A stretch of DNA of 64,000 nucleotides from Akkermansia sp. Its GTDB lineage: Bacteria; Verrucomicrobiota; Verrucomicrobiia; Verrucomicrobiales; Akkermansiaceae. The stretch covers positions 27,963 to 91,962 of the forward strand of contig JAFSEZ010000053.1 in NCBI GenBank assembly GCA_017435505.1, written 5' to 3'. The notes beneath the pieces were generated by a model. The model did not search any database and was not told the origin of the DNA. It saw nothing but the letters and a program-made list of their open reading frames with translations. Shown one piece after another: positions 9,194-18,279 of this stretch (the first letter of the stretch is position 1; each line of letters opens with the position of its first letter). The translations under genes and the position numbers were made by a program.

Positions 9194-9826
9194 ATGAAGT
9201 TTCTCATTACCGCCGGCCCCACGCGGGAACCGATAGACCCGGTACGTTATTTGACCAATCGCTCATCCGGCCGCATGGGCTATGCCTTGGCCGGGGCTGC
9301 CCGCCACGAGGGGCACGATGTGGTGCTTATTTCCGGTCCCACGCAGTTGGATGTGCCGGCCGGGGTGGATTTTGTGCAGGTGGAGACTGCCCAGCAGATG
9401 TATGAAGCTGTGCGGGATTTGCTGCGTGGGGTGGATGTGGCAATTCTCTGTGCGGCGGTAGCAGATTACCGCCCCGTTGTATGCGGCACGCAAAAAATGA
9501 AGAAAGGGGCAGATCGCTTGGTTTTAGAATTGGAAAAAACACCCGATATTTTGGGTAGTATGCGTTCCGTGTTTGGCTTTGAAGGCAAGCTGGTAGGCTT
9601 TGCGGCAGAGACGAACGATGTCATCGCATACGCGCAGGATAAGTTGCAGCGCAAACAATGTGATTTTATCGTGGCGAATGATGTGTCGCGCTCTGATATC
9701 GGCTTTGATTCTCGCGAAAATGAGGTCACTCTCGTCTTCCCGAATCACCTTGTCCCCCTCGAAAAGGATACGAAAGAGCATATCGCCCTGCGTATCGTTG
9801 AACACGCTACCATCGTCCCCTCATGA
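9194..9826 (+). CDS. coaB: Phosphopantothenoylcysteine synthetase (stand-alone CoaB)
   Basis: Joins 4'-phosphopantothenate and cysteine in coenzyme A synthesis. The 210-residue protein matches the C-terminal half of CoaBC: ITAGPTREPIDPVRYLTNRSSGRMG at the N-terminus, the AAVADYRP motif and the catalytic KMKK segment, and the Asn-containing DFIVANDV segment. The CoaC decarboxylase half is missing, so a separate coaC must exist elsewhere. The start MKFLITAGPT is fixed by conservation and promoter position. It overlaps rsgA by 4 bases (ATGA). Confidence 0.92.
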   Translation: MKFLITAGPTREPIDPVRYLTNRSSGRMGYALAGAARHEGHDVVLISGPTQLDVPAGVDFVQVETAQQMYEAVRDLLRGVDVAILCAAVADYRPVVCGTQKMKKGADRLVLELEKTPDILGSMRSVFGFEGKLVGFAAETNDVIAYAQDKLQRKQCDFIVANDVSRSDIGFDSRENEVTLVFPNHLVPLEKDTKEHIALRIVEHATIVPS

Positions 9827-10932
9827 CTGTGACCATGGAAATGCTGGGTTGGAATGCCGACCTGGCCGCTGCTTTTGCTGCGCTGCAACAACCCGGGTGG
9901 TATCCGGCGCGTATCATCCGCGAAACTAAAATCAACTTTTGCGTGATAGCCAAGGGCAAGGGGGACCATGAGGTGGTGCTTTCCGGCAAGGTATGGCACG
10001 ATGCCGCATGTGATGCAGATTTGCCGACCGTGGGTGATTGGGTGGCTGTGGATCCGGGGCAGGGGCAGGATCTCCCCGTCATCCGCGCGATGCTCCCGCG
10101 CCGCAATCGCTTTTCCCGCAAGGCGCCGGGGCGCAGCTGCGCAGAGCAGGTCATCGGGGCCAATATTGATATGGTGGTGCTTATCACCGATGCGGAGAGC
10201 GATTATAATCTGCGCCGTATTGAGCGTTATCTTACCCTTATTCGCAAGAGCGGGGCTCGCCCCGTTGTGCTTATCAACAAGGCTGATTCTGCCACCGAAG
10301 AGCAGATGCAGCGTGCTTGCGATGAAGTGGCCGCTCTCGGAGTGGAGGTTCACCCCATCGTGGCGCGGTGGAAAAAGGGCTACCCTAAGTATCTGCGCCG
10401 TGTGCCCAAGGGGCAGACCATTACTATCGTTGGTTCTTCCGGGGTGGGTAAAAGCACATTCGTGAACTCCCTGTTGGGAGATGAATGGTTGGAAACAGGT
10501 GGGGTGAACGAGGTGACAGGCAAGGGGCGCCACACAACCGTGGCGCGCGAGTTGGTGGTGCTTCCCGGTGGTGGGGTGCTGATTGATAACCCCGGCATGC
10601 GCGAAATCCAGATGTGGACGGATACGGCCACGCTGCGTGCGGAGTTTGCCGATTTATCTGAACTGGCCTCCACTTGCCGCTTTGCGGATTGCTCACACCG
10701 CAAGGATGCCGGTTGTGCTATCCGCGCCGCCTTGGAATCCGGTGCGCTTTCGCCTGAGCGCTACGAGCATTTCCTGAACCTTGATTCTGAAATTGCCGAG
10801 CTGGAAAAACGCGCACAAAAACGCCGGATGAATCTGGAACGTGTCACCCGCCGAGCCAAAAAACATACCCTCCGCAACCGCCAGGACCGCGAGGACCACC
10901 TCCGCGATTTGCACCCAAACAGAAGGCATTAG
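9823..10932 (+). CDS. rsgA: Ribosome small-subunit-dependent GTPase
   Basis: Circularly permuted GTPase that helps mature the 30S subunit. 369 residues: an N-terminal OB domain (about 25-115), then G4 LINKAD (about 149), G1 GSSGVGKST (about 206-214), G2/switch GKGRHTT, G3 DNPGMRE, and the C-terminal zinc motif with C-x7-C-x-H-x5-C spacing (CRFADCSH...CAI). Length and domain order are normal; the N-terminal extension of about 20 residues and the basic tail are minor variations. It is co-transcribed with coaB. Confidence 0.95.
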   Translation: MTVTMEMLGWNADLAAAFAALQQPGWYPARIIRETKINFCVIAKGKGDHEVVLSGKVWHDAACDADLPTVGDWVAVDPGQGQDLPVIRAMLPRRNRFSRKAPGRSCAEQVIGANIDMVVLITDAESDYNLRRIERYLTLIRKSGARPVVLINKADSATEEQMQRACDEVAALGVEVHPIVARWKKGYPKYLRRVPKGQTITIVGSSGVGKSTFVNSLLGDEWLETGGVNEVTGKGRHTTVARELVVLPGGGVLIDNPGMREIQMWTDTATLRAEFADLSELASTCRFADCSHRKDAGCAIRAALESGALSPERYEHFLNLDSEIAELEKRAQKRRMNLERVTRRAKKHTLRNRQDREDHLRDLHPNRRH

Positions 10933-10975
10933 ACTTCTGCCTCGCCAAAAAATTGCCCGACAATACACATTTTTC

Positions 10976-11004
10976 TTGCTTTTTATTTAGAATTATTCTA
11001 AATG
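10976..11004 (+). promoter_or_regulatory. Promoter of the ArsC/Spx-like gene
   Basis: TTGCTT (10976-10981), 17 bases, TAAATG (10999-11004), with the ATG at 11011 6 bases later. The -10 is weak (3 of 6); an alternative TATTCT at 10994-10999 with TTTTTC upstream is also possible. Either way the palindrome 10987-11001 covers the core promoter. Confidence 0.45.
10987..11001. promoter_or_regulatory. Perfect 7-1-7 palindrome, candidate PerR/Fur-family operator
   Basis: TTAGAATTATTCTAA is a perfect inverted repeat with the spacing of Fur/PerR boxes (PerR consensus TTATAATnATTATAA, 12 of 14 identical). It overlaps the promoter spacer and -10, a repressor position. Confidence 0.6.
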
Positions 11005-11010
11005 AGATTC

Positions 11011-11373
11011 ATGACAACCCAATTCATTCAATACCCGAAGTGCAGTACCTGCCGCAAAGCCAAGACATGGTTGGAAGGGCAGGGGTGCGAGTTCAACGAC
11101 CGTCACATAGCCGAGCAAGCCCCCACAGCAGAAGAACTGCGTGCGTGGTGGCAAGCCAGCGGTCTGCCGCTTAAAAAGTTTTTCAACACCTGCGGCATGA
11201 AATACCGCGAGCTGGGGCTTTCCACCCGCTTGGCAGAGATGAGTGAGGAGGAGCAGATTGCTCTCTTGGCATCGGATGGCATGCTGGTCAAGCGTCCCCT
11301 GCTAGTCACAGCTGCGGGGAAGGTCATACCCGGCTTCAAGGCCGAGACATGGGCCGCCGCGCTCAAAGCATGA
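11011..11373 (+). CDS. ArsC/Spx-family thioredoxin-fold protein
   Basis: 120 residues. The N-terminal YPKCSTCRKAKTWLEGQG has the CxxC of Spx/MgsR/YffB-type proteins, followed by the helix and the KRPLLV motif with its conserved Arg-Pro near residue 93. True arsenate reductases use CX5R; the CSTCR here fits Spx/YffB-like members, some of which bind glutathione or RNA polymerase. An ATG at 11002 is in frame, but the promoter position favours 11011. Control by the overlapping palindrome suggests a redox or metal stress role; this is inference. Confidence 0.8.
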   Translation: MTTQFIQYPKCSTCRKAKTWLEGQGCEFNDRHIAEQAPTAEELRAWWQASGLPLKKFFNTCGMKYRELGLSTRLAEMSEEEQIALLASDGMLVKRPLLVTAAGKVIPGFKAETWAAALKA

Positions 11374-11387
11374 AGCCCGACAAAGAG

Positions 11388-11420
11388 AAAGCCGGATGAA
11401 GCATTGCTTCATCCGGCTTT
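11388..11420. terminator. Bidirectional terminator between ArsC-like gene and tRNA-fMet
   Basis: Perfect 15-bp stem AAAGCCGGATGAAGC (11388-11402) with its complement at 11406-11420 and a 3-base loop. T-rich flanks occur on both sides, so it can end both the plus-strand gene and the minus-strand tRNA. Confidence 0.85.
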
Positions 11421-11424
11421 TGAG

Positions 11425-11498
11425 TTGCGGGAGCAGGATTTGAACCTGCGGCCTTCAGGTTATGAGCCTGACGAGCTACCTGGCTGCTCCATCCCGCG
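11425..11498 (-). tRNA. Initiator tRNA-fMet (CAT)
   Basis: 74 bases folding as a complete cloverleaf. The anticodon loop is CTCATAA (anticodon CAT), the T-loop GTTCAAATC. The acceptor stem has the C1-A72 mismatch that marks initiator tRNA, and the anticodon stem carries G-C pairs. The 3' CCA is not encoded (ACTCA follows). Confidence 0.95.
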
Positions 11499-11608
11499 AT
11501 TTGAACCAACCCTAAAAGGGTGCGAGAGGAATATAGCGTAGTTGGGAAGCGAAGTCAAGCATTATTTAAATTTTTTTTCAATAAAATTAGAATGCTTCGC
11601 AAAAAGGC

Positions 11609-11637
11609 TTGCAATTCAGTAGGAATAAGAGTAGGAT
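11609..11637 (+). promoter_or_regulatory. leuA promoter
   Basis: TTGCAA (11609-11614), 17-base spacer, TAGGAT (11632-11637). The leader to the ATG at 11667 is about 22 bases, A-rich and without a clear SD. No leucine leader peptide is visible. Confidence 0.6.
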
Positions 11638-11666
11638 GAGCGTTCCTTAATAAACCCACACAAGAT

Positions 11667-13220
11667 ATGAGCGACAAAGTATTATTCTTCGACACCACGC
11701 TTCGCGATGGTGAACAGTGTCCGGGAGCTTCGATGAATCTCCGTCAGAAGCTGGAGGTAGCACGTCAGCTCGAGAAACTAGGTGTGGACATCATCGAGGC
11801 AGGTTTTCCCTGCATCTCTGATGGTGACTTTGAGGCGGTATCGACAATTGCCCGCACGGTGAAGAACTGCCGCATAGCGGGGTTGGCTCGTTGCGTGGAG
11901 AATGATATCCGCAAGTGCGCCGCTGCGGTGGCACCGGCAGGGGAGAGGGGGCGTATTCACACCTTCTTGGCTACCAGCCCGCTGCACCGTGAGTTCAAGC
12001 TCAAGAAGAGCAAGGAAGAAATCGTTGAGATGGCTGTGGCCGGTGTAAAGCTGGCCAAGAGCCTGGTGGATGATGTGGAATTTTCTGCTGAGGACGCAAG
12101 CCGCACAGAGTTGGATTATTTGGCTCAGGTGGTGGAAGCGGTGATTGATGCCGGTGCAACCACGGTGAACTTGCCGGATACGGTAGGCTTTACCACGCCG
12201 GTGGAGTATGCGCGCATGGTGGATTATATTTGTGCCCATGTGCGCAACATCGACAAGGCTGTCATCTCTGTGCATTGCCACAATGACATTGGTTTGGCTG
12301 TGGCGAACTCACTCACGGCGGTGGCGCATGGTGCCCGCCAGGTAGAGGGTGCTATCAATGGTATTGGCGAGCGCGCCGGCAATGCAGCGTTGGAGGAGGT
12401 CATCATGGCTCTTTCCACTCGCCCCGAAGCTTTCGGGTTCGAGGCCGGTTCTACCCCGCACAATATCAACACCCGCGAAATCGTGAAGACAAGCCGCGTG
12501 GTATCCCGCATGAGCAGCATGCCCGTGCAGCGCTCCAAGGCCATCGTAGGCGAAAATGCCTTTGCTCACAGCTCCGGGATTCACCAGCATGGTATTTTGG
12601 CCAAGCGTGAGACCTACGAGGTGATTGACCCCGCCGTGGTGGGCTGGGGCGAGACAGAGCTCCCCCTTACCAAGCATTCCGGCCGCGCCGCGGTGAAATC
12701 TCGCTTGGAAAAGCTGGGTTTCAACCTCTCGGAAGCTGAAATTGCCTCCGTGTTCGAGCGATTCAAGAAAGTGGGCGACAGCAAGAAGTTTGTGTACGAT
12801 GATGACTTGGCTTCCCTTGTGGATGATTCTCTGGACACCGAGCACGGCACTTGGAAGATGGTGAACCTGCAATTTGTGGCCGGTGCATCTGCCATGCCCA
12901 CCGCTACGGTGACGCTGGAGAAGGATGGCAAGACCATCACCGACTGCGCAATTGGCAACGGCCCGGTGAACGCCTGTTTCAAGGCTATCGACCGTATCAC
13001 CAAGAGCAAGGGCTCGCTGGTGGATTACAACGTGCGTGCCACTTCTGCCGGTCAGGATGCCTTGGGTGAAGTATCGGTGAAGGTGCAGTTTGGCGATTGC
13101 GCCTGCGAGCCGGTATCCGGCAAGGGTGCCGCTACAGACGTGATTGAGGCATCTGCCCGCGCATACCTGAGCGCCGTGAACCGCAACATCACGCTCAATC
13201 TGCTGACACCCGGCTGCTGA
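11667..13220 (+). CDS. leuA: 2-isopropylmalate synthase
   Basis: First committed step of leucine synthesis: acetyl-CoA plus 2-ketoisovalerate to 2-isopropylmalate, in the cytoplasm. 517 residues: HMGL TIM barrel with FFDTTLRDGEQCPGASM at the N-terminus, the metal-binding HCHNDIGLAVAN, and GAINGIGERAGNAALEE; the C-terminal LeuA regulatory dimer domain (about 390-510) is complete, so leucine feedback control is expected. The end overlaps the pth start by one base (TGATG). The remaining leu genes are not nearby. Confidence 0.96.
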   Translation: MSDKVLFFDTTLRDGEQCPGASMNLRQKLEVARQLEKLGVDIIEAGFPCISDGDFEAVSTIARTVKNCRIAGLARCVENDIRKCAAAVAPAGERGRIHTFLATSPLHREFKLKKSKEEIVEMAVAGVKLAKSLVDDVEFSAEDASRTELDYLAQVVEAVIDAGATTVNLPDTVGFTTPVEYARMVDYICAHVRNIDKAVISVHCHNDIGLAVANSLTAVAHGARQVEGAINGIGERAGNAALEEVIMALSTRPEAFGFEAGSTPHNINTREIVKTSRVVSRMSSMPVQRSKAIVGENAFAHSSGIHQHGILAKRETYEVIDPAVVGWGETELPLTKHSGRAAVKSRLEKLGFNLSEAEIASVFERFKKVGDSKKFVYDDDLASLVDDSLDTEHGTWKMVNLQFVAGASAMPTATVTLEKDGKTITDCAIGNGPVNACFKAIDRITKSKGSLVDYNVRATSAGQDALGEVSVKVQFGDCACEPVSGKGAATDVIEASARAYLSAVNRNITLNLLTPGC

Positions 13221-13876
13221 TGGAGCAAATACGCATCATCGTAGGGCTGGGGAATCCCGGACGCGAGTACGCAGAAACCCGCCACAATGTGGGTTTCATG
13301 GTGCTGGATAAGTTGGCAGCCGCTTTGGGGGCGGAGTGGAAGACAGACAAAGCTCGCAAGGGTGAGTTTGCCGCCGGTCCCGGTGTGCTGCTGGTGAAAC
13401 CCCATACCTTCATGAACAGCTCCGGCGAATGTGTGGGGCCGATTATGCGCTACTTTAAGTTCGCGCCCGATCAGGTACTCGTGGTGTACGATGATGTTTC
13501 TTTTCCCGTAGGCACCCTGCGGTTGCGAGCCGCAGGGTCTGCCGGTGGGCATAATGGCATGAAATCGCTCATTGCACATTTGGGCAGCGAGCATTTTCCT
13601 CGTTTGCGTGTGGGGATTGGTGTGCCGGGACAAAAAAGTATGGTGGGGCATGTGCTGGGCAAGTTCAGCCCGGAGGAGCGCCCCCTGTTGGATGCGGCTG
13701 TGAGCAAATCTGCCGAGGCTGCTCTGACTGTGCTGCGCGAGGGATTTCAGGCTGCGGCCAATCGCTACAATATCAAGAAGGAAAAGAAACCAAAGATGCC
13801 TCAACCTGCCGTTGTGCCGGAGAATGCGCAACATACACCCGCAGAGGCTCAAGTGCCGCCTACGGCTCAGGCGTGA
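13220..13876 (+). CDS. pth: Peptidyl-tRNA hydrolase
   Basis: Releases peptides from prematurely dissociated peptidyl-tRNA. 218 residues with the family landmarks: VGLGNPGREYAETRHNVGFM (catalytic His in TRHNVG), KPHTFMNSSGE, DDVSFPVGTLRLR, GGHNGMKS and the RLRVGIGVP strand. The final 35 residues are a Pro/Ala-rich tail not seen in typical Pth (about 185-195 residues). It is translationally coupled to leuA, an unusual partner, and probably depends on the leuA promoter. Confidence 0.95.
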   Translation: MEQIRIIVGLGNPGREYAETRHNVGFMVLDKLAAALGAEWKTDKARKGEFAAGPGVLLVKPHTFMNSSGECVGPIMRYFKFAPDQVLVVYDDVSFPVGTLRLRAAGSAGGHNGMKSLIAHLGSEHFPRLRVGIGVPGQKSMVGHVLGKFSPEERPLLDAAVSKSAEAALTVLREGFQAAANRYNIKKEKKPKMPQPAVVPENAQHTPAEAQVPPTAQA

Positions 13877-13900
13877 GTATGAGACATGCGTGCCGGCTTT

Positions 13901-16900
13901 TTAGTATTTGACCGGCTCCGGATTGTTGGGGGGTGTTTCTGAGGTAGCACTGGGTTTTTGGTTGCTCAGACGACGATCGAGCGCAAAATGCCAATCCAAA
14001 TTGTCCACCGGACCGTGGATGACGATATCCACCATGAAATCAGAAAGGAAGGTGAGCGGGGAGAGGATAATGGTGGGCAAGCTGGAAACCTTGGGCCAGA
14101 TGTTACCATGAATCTCCATGTTATCCAGATTGATATTCATATTCATCAGCACATCCAGGTTGTGGCCGATGGCGTGCATTTCCGTGGTGGTGAGATGCCC
14201 CTTGCCAATGGTGAATTGAGCGGAAGCCTCCTGCAAATCGTAAGAGAGCAGGTGGTTCGCTCCGGGGACATAGTACACAATTTTATCGACCCCATCCCCC
14301 ATGCTGTCGGCGGCGCGCTGGAAGGCAGAATATATGCCGCTAACCATGCGGGAGAGAACCCCCGGCTTTTTCGTGACTCCGGTTCGCGTTGCCAGTCCTT
14401 CCAGCTTCGTGAGGTTGGCCGGCAGGTTGGCAACGTATGAACTCACCGGTCGGAAGAGGCTCAGCGAGAGCAAATCTCCGTTGGTGATATCAATGTTACC
14501 GTATGCTTGGATATCGTTGATGTTGGGAGAGGGTGAACGGAAGCGGATGTAGCCGTTGCACAGGGCGTAGGCTTGCACACTGCCATAGGCTGCGGCGATA
14601 TGGTGCAAATCCATGTTGGAAGCCCTGGCAAAGCCATCAAACGAGGTGTGCTTGCCTTTGAACCCAATGCGCACAACGGCATCCAACACGCCACCCCAGC
14701 TCTTGGCATTGAGTTTGTCCAGCTGCACATAATCATCCGTCAGATAAATGAACCCGGAGAAATCCGAGAGGGGGATGGAGGTGCCCAGGAAGTTGAATGC
14801 AGCGCCTTTGGGGGCAATAGCGCGGATCGTGCCGCTCATGGGGCGCTTGCAATCAGAATAAATGGGGAAGACGCAGCTGGCTGTTTCCACTTGCGCAGGG
14901 ACAGGCAGGACGATGTCTTCCATGAAATGCTGGATGTCTGCATAGAACATGCCGATGGAATAGGCGGGATAGACGGTTCCTTTCACATCTCGCAGCTCTA
15001 CAAAGCTGTTCTCAACATCGATGATGACTGCTTTGCCGGCTAGCGTTGTTTCTGCCGTGCCTGTTTTGAAATTCCGGCGGCTCAGCCAAGGCCCGTTGTC
15101 GTATAGAAGTTTCGGATTGGTGAGGGTGATGCAGATTTTATCTTTCAGCTTTTGTCCGCTCGCATCTTTGCTGTCCATGCGTACATCCACCACTACGCCG
15201 CAGGTGGCGCGTTTAGTGTAGGTGTACGGGTTTTTGCCTAAATCCGTGCGCATGGCCTCAGTTTTGTCGGGCTTATCATAGAGCACGCCCATGAGGTATT
15301 CTGCGTTTTGGATAAGCGCATCGCAGTAGGAATCGACTATCACACCATTATCATAGCGTACTTTTGTGTTGATGTTGGTGACAATGGTGCGGCTGCGCGG
15401 GTTGAAACGGAAATCGCGGATGATGCTGTGGGCGTGGTGATTATCAATAAGTTGGTCGATAATATCTGCGCGGATGGTGTTGTTGCCCGTCACGTGCACG
15501 TGGCTATTTGTGTTGCCGGTTGCCTTGCCTACGAACTCACCAGTTTTGTGGCTCACATGCAAATCTGCTTCGTAGACGATGCCTCCTTCTGCTGAGCTGT
15601 GCAGCCCGGCATCGGCTTTCAGCCCGATAGGTATGCGCTTATCCTTGAATGCAGGAACTTTGTGGGGCGTGCGCACAAGTTCGGGGATATCCAGCTTCAC
15701 CTGCGCCGTATCCAGTTGCCCGTTCTTGGTATCCCAGGTGCATGTGCCATCGGCTGTGAGAAGCTTGGGGAACTCCATTTCTTCCGTTTTGATGCCGAAA
15801 CGCTCTAAGACGGGCAGGTAATCAGCCAGAGGAAGATGCGCCTTGATGTCGGAAATCACCAGTTTGTCGGCATTGCTCCAATTGGGGGTGGCAGATAGGC
15901 GGATTTGTCGTTTCCCCTCGATCTTCACCATGAGCTTCATTGTCCCGGTGGTGGATTCCGGCAGCTCACAAGAGAAATCTGCCCGCCCCATATGCACCCC
16001 ATCGTGTAGAATCTGCTCAGCTTGCATTTCTACAGCTGCGTGTCGGAACATTTTGTGGCTTTCCTCCAGCGGTTGCAGCCCCTCTATCTTGAGTTGCGGA
16101 ATCGAAAGGTTTGTCACTTGCCAGGAACCGGATTCACCTTTCTCCAAAGCGGCATCAAGCTGCAATTTTTCAATACGAGCTTGCTTGTCCTCCAAATTGA
16201 TTTGGTTGCATGCCAAATTCAGGCTCAACTTGCTGAGCTTGGTGGGAGCTGTCTCATCGTTTCCTGCAAGGGTGATATCATCCGCAGAGAGGTTCAACTT
16301 GGCGGAGTCAATGCTCTTGGGGATTTTGTTGCGGCCTTGGCTGATATTTCCCACGCGCAGCTTGAGCTGCGGATGGGCGATGTTGTGATTGTGGTAGGTT
16401 ATTTGGTCGGTGCTGAGCTCCACTTGCAGGTGGCTGCATGAGGGGACGTAGTTCTCCCATTCTTCCTGACTGGCGTTGAGGGGGAGTGTGGTGAGCTTGG
16501 CCTGAGCTGCAATGCGGATGTTGCCATACAGTTGCATCCCTTCAGGAAGCGTGATGGGCTTGTCCGTGAATTGATTGATGAGTTGGAGTAATTCTCCGAT
16601 GTGTATATTGGCTTCGGCATCGGCTTCGCCTTGCCCGTCCCGGGCGGTGGCAGTCAAATCTGCCGTGCCGGAGGGCAATACAAATGAGAGCTTATCAACA
16701 TTGAAGTCTCCGTTGTGATAGAGGAAAGAGAGCTCTATTTTGTTGATTTGGCTGGAGCCCACAGCCAATTGCTCTACCCCCATGCTGCCACGAATGCGGG
16801 CTTGTTCGGGAATCCAGTTCTGTGCAAAGACGATATCACCGCGCAGGTGGATACCCGGTGCTTTGTCCTCAGGGTATGAAAACTTTTGCAGTGTTTGCAC

Positions 16901-17863
16901 TGTTTCCTCATCCAGGAATGGTTGTACCATGTTGAGGAGATCCACATCACTCTCCATGGTAAAAGAAAGGTTTTTGTCCGGGATAGAGAAGCCGCCTTGC
17001 AGGGAAGCTGTGGAATCCGGTTCTACGGTGTGGAAGCGCAGAGAATGAATGGTGATGGTATCGTTCCTGTAGGTGATGTCTGCCGTGGCGTTGCGAAAGT
17101 GAAATTGCTTCCAGTCGTATTTGGGAACATTGAGCTTGAAAGAATAGCGTGAGCGTGAACCGGCAGAGTGCAACTGCAATTCCAAATCCGGTTTCTCATC
17201 TTCTGCCCATTGCTGAGAGGTCAGATAGCGGTAGATGGTATCGAATGCCGGAACATAATCTTGCAGGGTCTTTTCGAGGTCGATTGGCTCTGTCGGTTGG
17301 GGCGCTTGCGTTTCTTCTTGCACCGAGATGGCAGAGTCTATCACCGTAGTCAGGTCGTATGAACCGCGCAAGCGTATGGGAATACCCTGCAACTGCATGT
17401 TGGCTGCGGTGAGTCTGGCAATCTGTCGCCGCGTGAGAGTGGCGGATAGGTTGATTTTATCCAGTACCAGCTTTTTGTTTTCCTCCTGCCGGGTGGGCAG
17501 GTAAACAGCGCCGTTGCGTAAGATGATGGTGTCTGCGCTCAATACCCCGGTGAACATGCGGGATACATTGACGCCCAAAGTGAAACTGTCGGCCTTGGCC
17601 AGGGGACTCTCTGCCTTTTCCTGACTGTACAGTCGCAACCCCTCAGCCCGAAATGCTATGCCGTAGCGTGGATCAAGTTTGATGGCATCCAGCTTCAGGT
17701 GTATGCCTTGGGTTGCTACTTCTTTTTCAAGATAGCGCAGTAAGTCTTGTGGCAGCCCTATGATGGAGAGCCAGCCGATGGTCATACAGAAAAGCAAGAG
17801 AACCACCAGACTGAGAGCCGGTAGACATCCTCCAACTCGTCTGATGGTTAGCTTGCGGGCCAT
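13901..17863 (-). CDS. Large AsmA/TamB-like envelope protein
   Basis: 1320 residues with one N-terminal membrane anchor (about 13-35) and a long beta-rich remainder, the layout of AsmA-family proteins that bridge inner and outer membranes for lipid transport. The N-terminal region (GIHLKLDAIKLDPRYGIAFRAEGLRLYS, LAKADSFTLGVNVSRM) has the repeated beta-strand pattern of AsmA. The C-terminal region around GNIDITNGDLLSLSLFRPVSS resembles AsmA/YhdP C-terminal domains. It is last in the nusA operon, 20 bases after rbfA. The closest family is inferred from architecture, not a search. Confidence 0.75.
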   Translation of the reverse strand: MARKLTIRRVGGCLPALSLVVLLLFCMTIGWLSIIGLPQDLLRYLEKEVATQGIHLKLDAIKLDPRYGIAFRAEGLRLYSQEKAESPLAKADSFTLGVNVSRMFTGVLSADTIILRNGAVYLPTRQEENKKLVLDKINLSATLTRRQIARLTAANMQLQGIPIRLRGSYDLTTVIDSAISVQEETQAPQPTEPIDLEKTLQDYVPAFDTIYRYLTSQQWAEDEKPDLELQLHSAGSRSRYSFKLNVPKYDWKQFHFRNATADITYRNDTITIHSLRFHTVEPDSTASLQGGFSIPDKNLSFTMESDVDLLNMVQPFLDEETVQTLQKFSYPEDKAPGIHLRGDIVFAQNWIPEQARIRGSMGVEQLAVGSSQINKIELSFLYHNGDFNVDKLSFVLPSGTADLTATARDGQGEADAEANIHIGELLQLINQFTDKPITLPEGMQLYGNIRIAAQAKLTTLPLNASQEEWENYVPSCSHLQVELSTDQITYHNHNIAHPQLKLRVGNISQGRNKIPKSIDSAKLNLSADDITLAGNDETAPTKLSKLSLNLACNQINLEDKQARIEKLQLDAALEKGESGSWQVTNLSIPQLKIEGLQPLEESHKMFRHAAVEMQAEQILHDGVHMGRADFSCELPESTTGTMKLMVKIEGKRQIRLSATPNWSNADKLVISDIKAHLPLADYLPVLERFGIKTEEMEFPKLLTADGTCTWDTKNGQLDTAQVKLDIPELVRTPHKVPAFKDKRIPIGLKADAGLHSSAEGGIVYEADLHVSHKTGEFVGKATGNTNSHVHVTGNNTIRADIIDQLIDNHHAHSIIRDFRFNPRSRTIVTNINTKVRYDNGVIVDSYCDALIQNAEYLMGVLYDKPDKTEAMRTDLGKNPYTYTKRATCGVVVDVRMDSKDASGQKLKDKICITLTNPKLLYDNGPWLSRRNFKTGTAETTLAGKAVIIDVENSFVELRDVKGTVYPAYSIGMFYADIQHFMEDIVLPVPAQVETASCVFPIYSDCKRPMSGTIRAIAPKGAAFNFLGTSIPLSDFSGFIYLTDDYVQLDKLNAKSWGGVLDAVVRIGFKGKHTSFDGFARASNMDLHHIAAAYGSVQAYALCNGYIRFRSPSPNINDIQAYGNIDITNGDLLSLSLFRPVSSYVANLPANLTKLEGLATRTGVTKKPGVLSRMVSGIYSAFQRAADSMGDGVDKIVYYVPGANHLLSYDLQEASAQFTIGKGHLTTTEMHAIGHNLDVLMNMNINLDNMEIHGNIWPKVSSLPTIILSPLTFLSDFMVDIVIHGPVDNLDWHFALDRRLSNQKPSATSETPPNNPEPVKY

Positions 17864-17883
17864 GTGCTATTCCTCCGGTGCAA

Positions 17884-18270
17884 TCAGATTTCCGGGTCAC
17901 TTTCTCCTTCCGGCAGCGGTGGAGCCTTGGGCAAATTCTGCTCAATATCATCCAGCAAATTGACCAAGTCTACGCCGCGTTGAGCGGAGTTATCATGGCG
18001 GAACGTAAGCCGCGGCGTGTTGCGCAGTACCACGCGGCGGCTTACGGCCTTTTGAATGTTGCCTCGGTTGCGGTTCAATTTGTCTACAACCTGTGCGGGT
18101 GCCATGCGCCCTACTACGCCGACCCACACTTTGCCTTCCTTGAGGTCTTCCGTGATTTCAACATCCAGGATGGACACGATGGTACCGGGCCACTCGTACT
18201 CCTTTTGTACAAAGGAGCCGATTTCCCTTTTCATCAGTTCGTTGACCTTGTCTAAGCGGCGTGCGGGCAT
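17884..18270 (-). CDS. rbfA: Ribosome-binding factor A
   Basis: 128-residue KH-type 30S maturation factor. The N-terminal RLDKVNELMKREIGSFVQKE and the VSILDVEITEDLKEGKVWVGV segment match RbfA, followed by LRNTPRLTFRHDNSAQRGVDLVNLLDDIE. The acidic/proline C-terminal tail (about 15 residues) is a common extension. It lies 9 bases after infB in the usual nusA-infB-rbfA order; truB does not follow. Confidence 0.93.
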   Translation of the reverse strand: MPARRLDKVNELMKREIGSFVQKEYEWPGTIVSILDVEITEDLKEGKVWVGVVGRMAPAQVVDKLNRNRGNIQKAVSRRVVLRNTPRLTFRHDNSAQRGVDLVNLLDDIEQNLPKAPPLPEGESDPEI

Positions 18271-18279
18271 AGGATTGTA

